64,000 nucleotides of DNA from positions 148,134 through 212,133 of the forward strand of contig NZ_CP015109.1 in the NCBI RefSeq assembly GCF_002082015.1. The letters run 5' to 3'. The notes under the pieces were generated by a model. The model did no database searches. It had not been told where the DNA came from and saw nothing but the letters and a program-made list of their open reading frames with translations. Shown here piece after piece: positions 55,820 through 64,000 of this stretch. The DNA comes from Sporosarcina ureae. Its GTDB lineage: Bacteria; Bacillota; Bacilli; Bacillales_A; Planococcaceae. A program made the translations under genes and the position numbers. The stretch's first letter is position 1. Each line of letters starts with the position of its first letter.

Positions 55820-58630
55820 TCACTTTTTCAAAGCTTCTTCAATGATGCGATTTTGTTCTTTTTTATGAGAAGCACCGTCACCTTCAGAAGGACTTGAACG
55901 CTTAATACGTCCAACGTATGAAATATTCTTACCGTCAGCTAGTTTTTCTAGGAATGGATAAGCGAATGACCATGTACCCATGTTCTTCGGCTCTTCCTGA
56001 ACCCATACCAAATCTTTTGCTTTCGGATAACGTGCAATAATTTCTTTGATTTTGTCGGATGGGAATGGATATAGCTGCTCTACACGGATTACGTGTAAGT
56101 AGTCGAATCCTTCACCGTCTTTAATCTTCTCTGCTAGGTCGATTGCCATCTTCCCGCTTGCAAACAAGATCTTTTTCACTTTTTCAGGTTTTTTCCCTGT
56201 GCCAGGTTGCTCAAGAACTGTCTTGAAGTGACCTTCTGTTAAATCTTCAACGTCTGCTCCAACTAGTGGATGACGAAGTAAAGACTTAGGTGTAGCAATA
56301 ACTAACGGACGTTCTGCTTCGCTACCGAGAATTTTCGACTGACGACGCAATACGTGGAAGTAGTTTGCAGCACTGGAGATATTCGCGACTGTCCAGTTGT
56401 TTTCCCCACAAAGTTGTAGGTAACGTTCAATACGTGAACTGGAGTGTTCTGGTCCTTGTCCTTCAAATGCGTGTGGCAACAATAGCACGAGACCGGATTG
56501 CTGACCCCACTTCGAGTAACTTGAAGATACAAACTGGTCGAACATCACTTGTGCCATGTTCGAGAAGTCACCGTATTGTGCTTCCCAGATTGACATCGTT
56601 TTGTCTTCTTCTAAGTTATAACCGAATTCATAACCTACGATTCCCGCTTCAGACAATGGGCTGTTATACGCCACGAATGAAGCATTGGATCCGCTAATAT
56701 GATGCAATGGAACAAGTTCTTCACCTGTTTTTTCATCATGCAATACTAAGTGACGCTGCGCAAATGTACCACGTTGGATATCTTGTCCAGACATGCGGAT
56801 TGGCTTACCGTCTTGAATGATGGAACCGAATGCTAATTGCTCAGCATGTGCCCAGTCAATCTTACCTTTACCTTTAAATGGCTCCAGGCGGCGCTTCAAT
56901 ATTTTATCCAATTTGTTGAAAACAGTGAATTCTTCTGGGTATGTCAATAGCTCTTCATTCATTAGGCGAAGGCGATCTTCCGCTACCCCTGTTTCAAGAT
57001 CACGTGGAAGTCCAGCTTGTACCGCTTCCGGTGTTGCGTTTGAAATTTCCGGTGCGTCTGCTGATTCTTCTTTAACGTGATCGTACGCTTGTTGCATAGT
57101 TGCGATAACCGACTTGTCCATTTCTTTCACTTCTTCGTCTGTTAGGAGCTTTTGTTCAACTAGACGCTGTCCGTAAAGTTCACGAACTGTTGGGTGTTTA
57201 TGGATTTCGTGGTACATCACTGGATTCGTCACAAGTGGCTCATCCATTTCGTTGTGTCCGTAACGACGGTACCCTATCAAATCGATGAGAACGTCTTTAC
57301 CGAACGCCTGGCGATATTCAAATGCCAGTTTAGCAACAGCTAGTACTTCCTCTGGGTGATCTGCATTCACGTGGAATACAGGCACTTCATAGCCTTTTGC
57401 TGGATCGGATGCATAATGTGTAGAACGGGAATCATAATATTCCGTCGTGAAGCCAATTGTGTTGTTGGCAATAACGTGAACCGATCCGCCTGTTCGGAAA
57501 CCGCGAACGCGGGAATAGTTGAATGATTCTGGAACGATACCTTGTCCAGGGAACGCAGCATCGCCGTGCACTAAGATCGCATATGCTTTATTAGTATCTT
57601 GTTTTGGAATACCTGGGTTGTCCGTATTTTCTTGTGCAGCACGAGTCTGACCCGTAATTACAGGGTTGACCACTTCTAGGTGAGACGGGTTGTATGCAAG
57701 GAAGCGATTCATCCCAGATTTACCTTTATGAAGAGCACCCATATGGTATTTCACGTCGCCGAACCAGCCGCGAGTTACTTCAAGAGATCCGTCTTTTGGC
57801 AAGAACGGTGAAGCAGGTACGCCTGCAAATTCTGCAAACATCATTTCGTATGGTTTGTATAAGTTGTGCGTCAATACATTCAGACGTCCACGGTGAGCCA
57901 TGCCGATTAGCACTTTTTCCATTTTCGCATCTTCGGAAAGACGCATTAATTCATCAATTAAGACGACTAATGTATCCACACCTTCGATAGAGAAACGTTT
58001 CGCACCGACGAATGTACGGTGAATGAATTTTTCAAAGCCTTCAATTTTCGTCAAACGCTCAAGAAGTTGTTTTTTCTCGTCCCCTTGCATTTTTGACTGT
58101 ACGTCGCCGTTTTCAATTTTTGATTGAATCCAGTTACGTTCTGTTTCATCGATCAAGTGAGAGAATTCGTATGCAATGGAGCCTGTGTAAAGAGACTTCA
58201 AATAATTCATTGCATCTAATCCATTTTCCACTGTCGCTGGAACATTTTTCAAGAACAAAGTCGCTGGCAATCCGACCAGATCGCTTTCTGTCAATCCATG
58301 ATAGGACAGTTCAAGACGGGATGTATCTTTAGGTCGATCGTTTAATGGATAAATGTCTGCTGCAAGATGTCCATAAGAACGAATAGCTTCAAGTAAAGAA
58401 TAAACGGCAAGAACTTTACGCAAATCCGTTTGGGAACCTTGCGCTACGACTGCCTCTTGACCTGACTCATCCATCTGAGGCGCACCAAAATTCCTGAATA
58501 GCTCTGCTAAGTCAGGATCTACTGCATCTTGATCTGTTTTGAACAGATCGTACATTTCCATTACATACCCAAGGTTTGGACCCGAAAAATTAGCATACGG
58601 GGAACGATGGGAATCCACATTGTTCGACAT
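55820..58630 (-). CDS. odhA: 2-oxoglutarate dehydrogenase E1
   Basis: The 936-residue thiamine diphosphate enzyme decarboxylates 2-oxoglutarate. Motifs include MAHRGRLNVLTHNLYKPYE near residue 250, GDAAFPGQGIVPESFNYS near 365 (ThDP/metal binding) and RYGHNEMDEPLVTNP near 460. The C-terminal half shows WEAQYGDFSNMAQVMFDQF. The length fits OdhA of Bacillus (about 944). The ATG at 58630 is 9 bases after GGAGGT; a longer in-frame start at 58648 lacks a site. In B. subtilis odhAB is also in the terminus-proximal part of the chromosome. Confidence 0.96.
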   Translation of the reverse strand: MSNNVDSHRSPYANFSGPNLGYVMEMYDLFKTDQDAVDPDLAELFRNFGAPQMDESGQEAVVAQGSQTDLRKVLAVYSLLEAIRSYGHLAADIYPLNDRPKDTSRLELSYHGLTESDLVGLPATLFLKNVPATVENGLDAMNYLKSLYTGSIAYEFSHLIDETERNWIQSKIENGDVQSKMQGDEKKQLLERLTKIEGFEKFIHRTFVGAKRFSIEGVDTLVVLIDELMRLSEDAKMEKVLIGMAHRGRLNVLTHNLYKPYEMMFAEFAGVPASPFLPKDGSLEVTRGWFGDVKYHMGALHKGKSGMNRFLAYNPSHLEVVNPVITGQTRAAQENTDNPGIPKQDTNKAYAILVHGDAAFPGQGIVPESFNYSRVRGFRTGGSVHVIANNTIGFTTEYYDSRSTHYASDPAKGYEVPVFHVNADHPEEVLAVAKLAFEYRQAFGKDVLIDLIGYRRYGHNEMDEPLVTNPVMYHEIHKHPTVRELYGQRLVEQKLLTDEEVKEMDKSVIATMQQAYDHVKEESADAPEISNATPEAVQAGLPRDLETGVAEDRLRLMNEELLTYPEEFTVFNKLDKILKRRLEPFKGKGKIDWAHAEQLAFGSIIQDGKPIRMSGQDIQRGTFAQRHLVLHDEKTGEELVPLHHISGSNASFVAYNSPLSEAGIVGYEFGYNLEEDKTMSIWEAQYGDFSNMAQVMFDQFVSSSYSKWGQQSGLVLLLPHAFEGQGPEHSSSRIERYLQLCGENNWTVANISSAANYFHVLRRQSKILGSEAERPLVIATPKSLLRHPLVGADVEDLTEGHFKTVLEQPGTGKKPEKVKKILFASGKMAIDLAEKIKDGEGFDYLHVIRVEQLYPFPSDKIKEIIARYPKAKDLVWVQEEPKNMGTWSFAYPFLEKLADGKNISYVGRIKRSSPSEGDGASHKKEQNRIIEEALKK

Positions 58631-58816
58631 GTAATATGACCTCCACATTTGCCTATTGGCTTGTTGTGTTTATTTTCACTACTTCTACATAATAATAGCA
58701 CGCAAATCTTAGAACTGAAAGGGATTAATCCTAATATGCGTAGTTTTCTGCGAAGTTCTTGGTAATCCATTGAAATTCACGGAAAACTACGTCGCTAAGG
58801 CACTCTGCGTATATTG

Positions 58817-59890
58817 TTATTTTTGGAACGATAAAATCAATTCCGCCATCTTTTCAGGCGTTTTTGGTTCTGTCGTCTTTTCTATATTCGACAACAATCG
58901 AGTTTTCTCCTTCACGAGTCTATCAAATTGTTCGGTAACAGACTGTACTTCAAATTGTTCTTCTTCAATTTGCAATGCTAACCCTTTGGAAGCGAAGTAG
59001 TTCGCATTCAATAGTTGATCACCGCGGCTCTTTGACGCTGCAAGTGGAACGAGCAACATCGGTTTATGGATTGCAAGTAATTCAAATATCGCATTCGACC
59101 CGGCACGCGAAACCGCATAGTCAGCTGCCGCCAGCAAATCAGGTAATGCATCCGTGACATATTCATACTGTACATATCCCGCCACCGAGAGTCCTTCCAC
59201 CACATTCCCCTTACCGCATAAATGAATGATTTGATACTTCTTAAGCAAGTCGGTCAATTCATTATGCACCGCGTCATTCAATACGGCGGAGCCTTGACTC
59301 CCCCCCATAATAATGAAAACGGGTTTTTCTGAATTCAGACCCGCCCTGCGTAAACCTTCTTCCCGATCTCCTGTAAACAACTCCGGACGAATGATCGGAC
59401 CTGTACACATCGATTTCGCTGCCGGCACATACTGCAAAGTCTGTTCGAAGACCGTAAAAATTTGCGAAGAGAACGGCAATGCCAATTTATTCGCAAGACC
59501 AGGTGTAACATCCGACTCGTGAACGACGACGGGCACGTTCGCAAGTCTAGCCGCCATCACAACAGGTACGGAAACGAACCCACCTTTAGAAAAAATAATT
59601 TCCGGCTTGACTTTGCGAAGAATAGCCAGCGCCTGTAATGTCCCCGCACCGACACGAAATGGATCCGTAAAATTCTTCATTGAGAAATAACGCCGTAACT
59701 TTCCACTTTGAATCGCATGATACTCCACTTCCGGATGACCTTCTGCGATCAGTTCCTTTTCGATCCCTTCATGGGAACCAATATAATGCACACTATATCC
59801 TTTATCCAAAAACACAGGAATTAACGCTTGATTGACGGATACGTGTCCCGCTGTACCGCCACCTGTTAATACCACTACCGGTTGCTTCAT
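58817..59890 (-). CDS. murG: UDP-GlcNAc:lipid-linked MurNAc-pentapeptide GlcNAc transferase (MurG)
   Basis: The 357-residue GT28 enzyme forms lipid II on the inner membrane face. It has the N-terminal G-loop TGGGTAGHVSVNQALIP, SKGGFVSVPVVMAARLANVPVVVHESDVTPGL near residue 105, GGSQGSAVLNDAV near 195 and SRAGSNAIFELLAIHKPMLLVPL near 265. The ATG at 59890 fits the AAGGA site better than 59899. Outside the dcw cluster, murG near odhA also occurs in staphylococci, so this may be the sole copy or a second one. Confidence 0.93.
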   Translation of the reverse strand: MKQPVVVLTGGGTAGHVSVNQALIPVFLDKGYSVHYIGSHEGIEKELIAEGHPEVEYHAIQSGKLRRYFSMKNFTDPFRVGAGTLQALAILRKVKPEIIFSKGGFVSVPVVMAARLANVPVVVHESDVTPGLANKLALPFSSQIFTVFEQTLQYVPAAKSMCTGPIIRPELFTGDREEGLRRAGLNSEKPVFIIMGGSQGSAVLNDAVHNELTDLLKKYQIIHLCGKGNVVEGLSVAGYVQYEYVTDALPDLLAAADYAVSRAGSNAIFELLAIHKPMLLVPLAASKSRGDQLLNANYFASKGLALQIEEEQFEVQSVTEQFDRLVKEKTRLLSNIEKTTEPKTPEKMAELILSFQK

Positions 59891-59975
59891 TCTTTCCATC
59901 CTTCCCTATGCGTTACCTACTGTATTTCATGCTACACTAGTTAAAACGAAAAAATTAGTAGAGGAAATCAAAACT

Positions 59976-61331
59976 ATGACTACAACAACGAAAACATTGC
60001 AACACAAAACGTCCATTTTCATTAAAATCATGATTCCTATTGTCATTACGCAAGTCGCGCTTTATCTGATGTCGTTTTTCGATATTCTCATGACGGGACG
60101 CTATGACACGTTCCACTTAGCAGGCGTGACCATCGGCAGTTCCTTCTGGATACCAGTCTATACTGGCCTTTCTGGAATTTTGATGGGCCTGACTCCTATT
60201 ATCGCACAGCAAATTGGTGCGAAGAATCGAAATGATGTCCGCCCTACTGTCCAGCAAGCATTATACGTATCTCTCGCTCTTTCGGCAATCATTTTCGTGC
60301 TGATCCATTGGGTTGTGCTACCTGCCATTACTAGAATGCCTCTCGATGCGCCAGTTATAGAAGTAGCATCCGCCTATTTGACTGGCATGAGTATCGGATT
60401 AGTTCCACTCATGGCCTATACCGTACTGCGCTCATTTTTTGACGCACTCGGTGCAACCCGAGTCTCGATGTTCATCATTCTGTTGTCCGCACCGATCAAT
60501 ATTGCATTGAACTATCTATTGATTTTCGGCAACTTCGGTTTCCCAGAACTAGGGGGTGCGGGTGCAGGGTATGCGTCTGGCTTTACGTATTGGCTCGTAT
60601 TCTTCATAGCGGTACTGATTGCTTGGTCGTCCCGCCACTTCAAGGAGTATACGCTGTTTAGGGGTTGGCAAGGAATCTCCTTTAGCAAATGGAAAGAAAT
60701 TTTATTCATTGGCGTGCCGATCGGTTTATCTATTTTCGTAGAGACGAGTATCTTCTCTGTCGTAACATTGTTGATGAGTAGTTATACCGCACAAGTCATC
60801 TCGGCTCACCAGATTGCCCTTAATTTCACGTCGCTTCTCTATATGGTACCGTTAAGCGTGTCGATGGGGACGACAATACTAGTCGGTCAGTCCATTGGTG
60901 CGAATAAAGCCAAAGACGCACGGGAATATACGTATCTTGGCATAGCATTTGCGGTTATTTTCAGTTTCTTATCCATATTCATATTACTGACGTTCCGTGA
61001 GTCGATTGCTTCTATGTATACGACGGACACAGCGATTATTACATTGGCTGTGCACTTCTTCGTCTACGCTGCACTATTCCAGCTGTCAGATGCTGTGCAA
61101 GCTCCGATCCAAGGTGCACTGCGTGGCTATAAAGACGTGACGATGACGTTCTTAGTTGGCGTCGTGTCGTTCTGGCTCATTGGACTGCCAACTGGATTCG
61201 TTCTCGCCCGCTATACCGAACTAGACGCATACGGCTACTGGGTTGGCCTCATTGTGGGTCTATCGGTAGGCGCGGTCATTCTATCGTTTAGATTACGCTA
61301 TATACAGAATAAGTATCGTGAAGTTCAATAA
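59976..61331 (+). CDS. MATE-family multidrug/Na+ antiporter
   Basis: The 451-residue membrane protein has 12 helices in two homologous halves. MATE hallmarks are QVALYLMSFFDILMTGRYDT near residue 25, GSSFWIPVYTGLSGILMGLTPIIAQQIGA near 60, VPIGLSIFVETSIFSVVTLL near 248 and VLVGQSIGANKAKDA near 300. It exports cationic drugs or metabolites in exchange for Na+ or H+. The ATG at 59976 follows AGAGGAAA; longer frames would run through the divergent murG start. Confidence 0.92.
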   Translation: MTTTTKTLQHKTSIFIKIMIPIVITQVALYLMSFFDILMTGRYDTFHLAGVTIGSSFWIPVYTGLSGILMGLTPIIAQQIGAKNRNDVRPTVQQALYVSLALSAIIFVLIHWVVLPAITRMPLDAPVIEVASAYLTGMSIGLVPLMAYTVLRSFFDALGATRVSMFIILLSAPINIALNYLLIFGNFGFPELGGAGAGYASGFTYWLVFFIAVLIAWSSRHFKEYTLFRGWQGISFSKWKEILFIGVPIGLSIFVETSIFSVVTLLMSSYTAQVISAHQIALNFTSLLYMVPLSVSMGTTILVGQSIGANKAKDAREYTYLGIAFAVIFSFLSIFILLTFRESIASMYTTDTAIITLAVHFFVYAALFQLSDAVQAPIQGALRGYKDVTMTFLVGVVSFWLIGLPTGFVLARYTELDAYGYWVGLIVGLSVGAVILSFRLRYIQNKYREVQ

Positions 61332-61344
61332 TATGTTGTGTACA

Positions 61345-61379
61345 GGCCAATGGTGTTTTGATTCCATCGGCCTTTTTTT
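61345..61379 (+). terminator. Terminator of the MATE gene
   Basis: GGCCAATGG pairs with CCATCGGCC (one mismatch) and is followed by seven Ts. Confidence 0.85.
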
Positions 61380-61415
61380 GCGAATGAAGTGAAGTGAGTG
61401 AGAGCTGTACGAGTT

Positions 61416-61645
61416 CCGCTCATTTTTTTCGTCTATGCGCTCATAGTCCATCTGTATCCGCTCTATGTTCATTGTTAAGCGCTCTATGATACGGGGTAAC
61501 CGCTCTATGACAGTCAGTATCCGCTCATAACGACGTTCTACGTGCTCTATAGCAACTACTAACCGCTCGATCAGAGTCCGAGACCGCTCATACATTTCAC
61601 CAAGCGCTCTATAATGACCTGTATCCGCTCATCACCTCATATATC
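61416..61645. repeat. 21-bp repeat array R5
   Basis: Eleven units with CGCTC cores on the + strand start 61416 and 61437, exactly 21 bases apart, and continue to about 61645. The - strand frame 61293-61595 reads YERSRTLIERLVVAIEHVERRYERILTV and onward, parallel to the R4 frame. It contains GACGTTCTACGTGCTCTATAGCAAC, the reverse complement of a segment in R4. The array lies between convergent MATE and CAP-domain genes. Confidence 0.88.
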
Positions 61646-61733
61646 CCTCACAATCCAGACCTCAAACGCACGTAACATAAATAGGATAACTATCCCAGTC
61701 TATTACGCCAATGAAATCTCAAACTCTCGCCAT

Positions 61734-61766
61734 TAAAAAAAGACTAACGGAAATCAATCCGTTAGC
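61734..61766 (-). terminator. Terminator of the CAP-domain gene (- strand)
   Basis: CTAACGGA and TCCGTTAG form an 8-bp stem with a 6-base loop; the - strand continues in TTTTTT. Confidence 0.85.
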
Positions 61767-61776
61767 CTCACTTGCC

Positions 61777-62430
61777 TTACTTCTGAATAAATTGTTGTGT
61801 CCAATAATGGCCATTCGCGTCATACCCAATACCGATATGCGTAAAGCCAGGCGTCAGGATATTTTGACGGTGTCCAGCTGAATTCATCCAAGCTTTCACG
61901 ACATCTTGTGCACTGCGCTGACCCATCGCAATATTCTCGGCTGCAGAACGGTATGTAACACCATTTTGCTTCATCTGATCAAACGGGGAACCGTATGTCG
62001 GGCTCGTATGAGAGAAATAATTATTTGCTGCCATATCTGCCGATTTCTGTTTTGCAGATTTTTGTAAAGCTGCATCGATCTGTAACGGCTTGAGTCCTGC
62101 CTTCGTACGTTCCGCATTTGTCAAAGTTAATACGGCTTGCTCTGTAGCGGACACATTCGCAGTCTGCTGTGCTGGTTTGTTTGTTTGTGGTTTCTCCACT
62201 GGTTGAGTTGGTTGAGTTGGTCGTTGTGCAGGCGGTGTCGGTTTCGCTACCGGACGTTGCTGCGGTTTCTGGTAGTGGTAGTTGCCCCAGTAATACGAGT
62301 ATACCTGCTGGCTCGGTACATTCCACTTATACGTGTGATTTTGTACCTGATTTGTCGTGCTTGCCTCTGCTGCATGAGTAGGCAATAAAATAGCTGAACT
62401 TAATAAGATGAGTGCTAACGGTTTTTTCAT
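61777..62430 (-). CDS. Secreted CAP-domain (SCP/YkwD-like) protein
   Basis: The 217-residue protein has a signal peptide (MKKPLALILLSSAILLPTHA, then AEA). A linker with YKWNVPSQQVYSYYWGNYHY and Pro/Gln/Thr repeats follows (about 45-90). The CAP domain covers about 100-217: LTLTNAERTKAGLKPLQID, MAANNYFSHTSPTYGSPFDQ, MGQRSAQDVVKAWMNSAGHR and HYWTQQFIQ. Conserved His and Glu are present. Bacillus CAP proteins of this type are secreted; their roles include spore and envelope functions but the activity is unknown. AAAGGAGGGA precedes the ATG. Confidence 0.9.
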   Translation of the reverse strand: MKKPLALILLSSAILLPTHAAEASTTNQVQNHTYKWNVPSQQVYSYYWGNYHYQKPQQRPVAKPTPPAQRPTQPTQPVEKPQTNKPAQQTANVSATEQAVLTLTNAERTKAGLKPLQIDAALQKSAKQKSADMAANNYFSHTSPTYGSPFDQMKQNGVTYRSAAENIAMGQRSAQDVVKAWMNSAGHRQNILTPGFTHIGIGYDANGHYWTQQFIQK

Positions 62431-62608
62431 CTTGGTCCCTCCTTTTCCACGCAACCTAGCATAACGTCAAAGAAAAGGAGAGTTATTGGTTATTCTAACC
62501 AATTTGTCCAACAAACTCTTCGAAGCTATGAAATGAGAGTTTGAGAACGATATAATTAGCAACTTTGCCCAGTGGAGAAGACACTTACCAATAAAAAGCT
62601 ATTGACAA

Positions 62609-63508
62609 CTAGTTTTTTGGCGAATATTCGATGTCCGTGAGTTGCTCCCCGATGATCACCAATTTAGAAGGAATTTGCATATATTCCGGTATCCAGTTGA
62701 CCATGCCATATGCATATTGGAATAAATGCGAGTACCGAGAACCTTCTAGTTGGATATAGCCTTTCATTCGGTAGACGTTATCGGGTAATGTGCGCACCCA
62801 GTCTTCAAAATGTTGTTGGTTGATCGGTGTGTCAAACGACAATACTTTCGAAGCGAGCGGCAACCCACTACCTGTTGCGACCGGCTGTTTCGGTGCCGCC
62901 ACATTGACCATCTTCTCGACATAGCTAAAATCGACTTTCGCGTTAACTGTCTGGACGAGCGGTGCGTGGCTATTAAATTGTGTCACTTGCATCGTCACGA
63001 ACGCCAATTGATTAGCCGTCAGCAAATCCGTTTTATTGAGCACCATAAAGTGTGCGTGGCGAACTTGTTCGAGGAATAAAGCTTGTATACGTGGTGAGAG
63101 CTTGTCACGGTCGATCCAGCGCTTGGCATCGACTACGGTAACAATTCCCTTGACGTCCAATTTCTCCGCGAATAACGGCGAGTATACGGCGTCTAACGCT
63201 TCGACGGGGTGAGCTGCACCGGTCGTTTCTATGAACAATACGTCAATCTCCGGGTAATCTGCTAGTAAGCCTTGTAATTGCGCTTCTGTGGATTCCGCAC
63301 CCGTACAGCAAATACAGCCGTTTAGCAGCTCTTTTAACGGTACTTCTCCTGCGTCCTCGACGATTTGACTGTCGATGTTCAGTTCGCCGAATTCATTCAT
63401 CAATACCGCTGGCTGTCTACCGGATTCCTTTACTTGGTCTACTAGATTTACGAGTAACGACGTCTTGCCGCTTCCGAGAAAGCCGCTGAGTAAATATACA
63501 TCTATCAT
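62609..63508 (-). CDS. CobW/COG0523-family metal chaperone GTPase
   Basis: The 299-residue P-loop GTPase has Walker A LSGFLGSGKTSLLVNL, the family metal-binding motif GCICC near residue 65, Walker B VLFIETTGAAHPVE near 90 and the base-recognition motif LNKTDLL near 155. The C-terminal domain (about 210-299) is GYIQLEGSRYSHLFQYAYGM. Members deliver Zn or another metal to target enzymes. No Zur box or target gene is visible nearby. The ATG at 63508 behind AAAAGGAT is preferred over the ATG at 63538, which overlaps that site. Confidence 0.9.
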   Translation of the reverse strand: MIDVYLLSGFLGSGKTSLLVNLVDQVKESGRQPAVLMNEFGELNIDSQIVEDAGEVPLKELLNGCICCTGAESTEAQLQGLLADYPEIDVLFIETTGAAHPVEALDAVYSPLFAEKLDVKGIVTVVDAKRWIDRDKLSPRIQALFLEQVRHAHFMVLNKTDLLTANQLAFVTMQVTQFNSHAPLVQTVNAKVDFSYVEKMVNVAAPKQPVATGSGLPLASKVLSFDTPINQQHFEDWVRTLPDNVYRMKGYIQLEGSRYSHLFQYAYGMVNWIPEYMQIPSKLVIIGEQLTDIEYSPKN

Positions 63509-63572
63509 GTGTGGATCATCCTTTTCCATAGAGAACACGCGCCCAACGATTGCTGGACGCGTGGTTCTGTGA

Positions 63573-64000
63573 TTATGAGTTGATTTCTTTTAACACGACT
63601 TCTTTCGCTTTCAGCAATTGCGGGTCATCTTCTTTCATCTTATCCCGTAATTTCTGCATTAAGCCGACTGTTGTATCGCCAGTCAAGATGCCTGTTGGTT
63701 CTTGTGATAAATCTTTTTGCAATGTTTTAACGGCTTCTGCTGTATTCGTGTCATAGAGACCGTCTACTTCTCCCGGATCATACCCTACTGCTTCTAACAT
63801 CTCCTCAGCTGCTTGTACAGACGGAGAGACGAGACCTTCGTTCATCTCTTCAGATGAATCCAGGAACGGCAGTGACGCATACGGAGGGTATGGCACTTTG
63901 ACGTCAGGCTCGATCCCTTTTTTGTGGATCCAGTTGCCGTCTGGGGTTAGCCATTTCGCTGTCGTCAATTTCAAGTTGGAGCCGTCTGGTAATTGAGTCG
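63573..64000 (-). CDS. S41-family carboxy-terminal processing protease, N-terminus beyond window
   Basis: About 142 C-terminal residues are present; the frame is open to the right edge. It begins TQLPDGSNLKLTTAKWLTPD and continues HKKGIEPDVKVP, the end of the CtpA/CtpB protease domain. A peptidoglycan-binding-like domain follows (AAEEMLEAVGYDPGEVDGLY, then TAEAVKTLQKDLS). The catalytic Ser and Lys lie outside the window. Bacillus CtpA/CtpB have this same PDZ-S41-PG_binding order. Membrane-anchored, extracytoplasmic. Confidence 0.9.
   Translation of the reverse strand, partial: TQLPDGSNLKLTTAKWLTPDGNWIHKKGIEPDVKVPYPPYASLPFLDSSEEMNEGLVSPSVQAAEEMLEAVGYDPGEVDGLYDTNTAEAVKTLQKDLSQEPTGILTGDTTVGLMQKLRDKMKEDDPQLLKAKEVVLKEINS

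Overview
The window is a chromosomal segment from a Gram-positive, Bacillus-like bacterium, most probably a member of the Planococcaceae such as Sporosarcina. Strong AAGGAGG-type ribosome sites, frequent GTG/TTG starts and Bacillus gene families (ccdA/ccdC, yneK, yneP-yneQ-yneR, plsY-parE-parC, citB, odhAB, rtp) support this. The genus is inference; the Bacillales assignment is well supported.

The segment appears to span the replication terminus. From 0.8 to 35.7 kb nearly all large genes lie on the + strand; from 39 kb to the right edge most lie on the - strand. At the switch, 38966-38993, is a sequence closely resembling the Bacillus dif site. About 11 kb to its right is a gene for a replication terminator protein homologue (RTP, 49593-49958). 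The 94-bp element upstream of that gene recurs twice left of dif, in inverted orientation, and each of these copies is followed by what looks like a decayed rtp gene. These elements are candidate fork-arrest (Ter) sites of opposite polarity flanking the dif region, and they are the most interesting signal in the window.

Layout. 0-7.4 kb: NRDE-family protein (cut by the edge), a DUF2087 regulator, a PNPOx-fold protein, an SOS-boxed Y-family polymerase and a heterodimeric ABC exporter. 7.5-11.4 kb: cytochrome c maturation and copper-delivery genes (ccdA, thioredoxin-like, ccdC, sco) with yneK and a DUF1659/DUF2922/YvrJ cassette. 11.4-23.3 kb: lytic transglycosylase, a stress membrane protein, pncA, citB, yneP-yneQ, yneR, plsY and topoisomerase IV parE-parC, in an order close to that of Bacillus subtilis. 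23.7-35.7 kb: an accessory catabolic cluster (ADP-forming acyl-CoA synthetase, two MaoC hydratases, SCP-like thiolase with DUF35 partner, two acyl-CoA dehydrogenases, aldehyde dehydrogenase, MFS transporter, EtfBA), apparently for import, CoA activation and beta-oxidation of an unusual carboxylic acid. 35.8-39.4 kb: an unrecognised 666-residue HTH protein, the rtp-derived repeats, dif, and a tandem ribbon-helix-helix-like protein. 39.5-49.4 kb: type 2 IPP isomerase, modABC with a divergent sensor-regulator, an AI-2E family permease, an LCP protein, an MFS carrier and an ABC-F protein. 49.6-54.4 kb: rtp, a lipoprotein, a cold-shock gene with a structured leader, DUF1033, xpaC-telA and DUF6501. 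54.5-64 kb: odhB-odhA, murG, a MATE exporter, a CAP-domain protein, a CobW GTPase and a truncated S41 protease.

Five intergenic spots (12.1, 16.5, 44.0, 54.0 and 61.5 kb) carry arrays of a 21-bp repeat with core CGCTCTAT / CGCTCATA. One frame reads as heptads of the type IERLRxxYERMRxx. Four of the five lie between convergent genes. They look like a dispersed, genome-wide repeat family.
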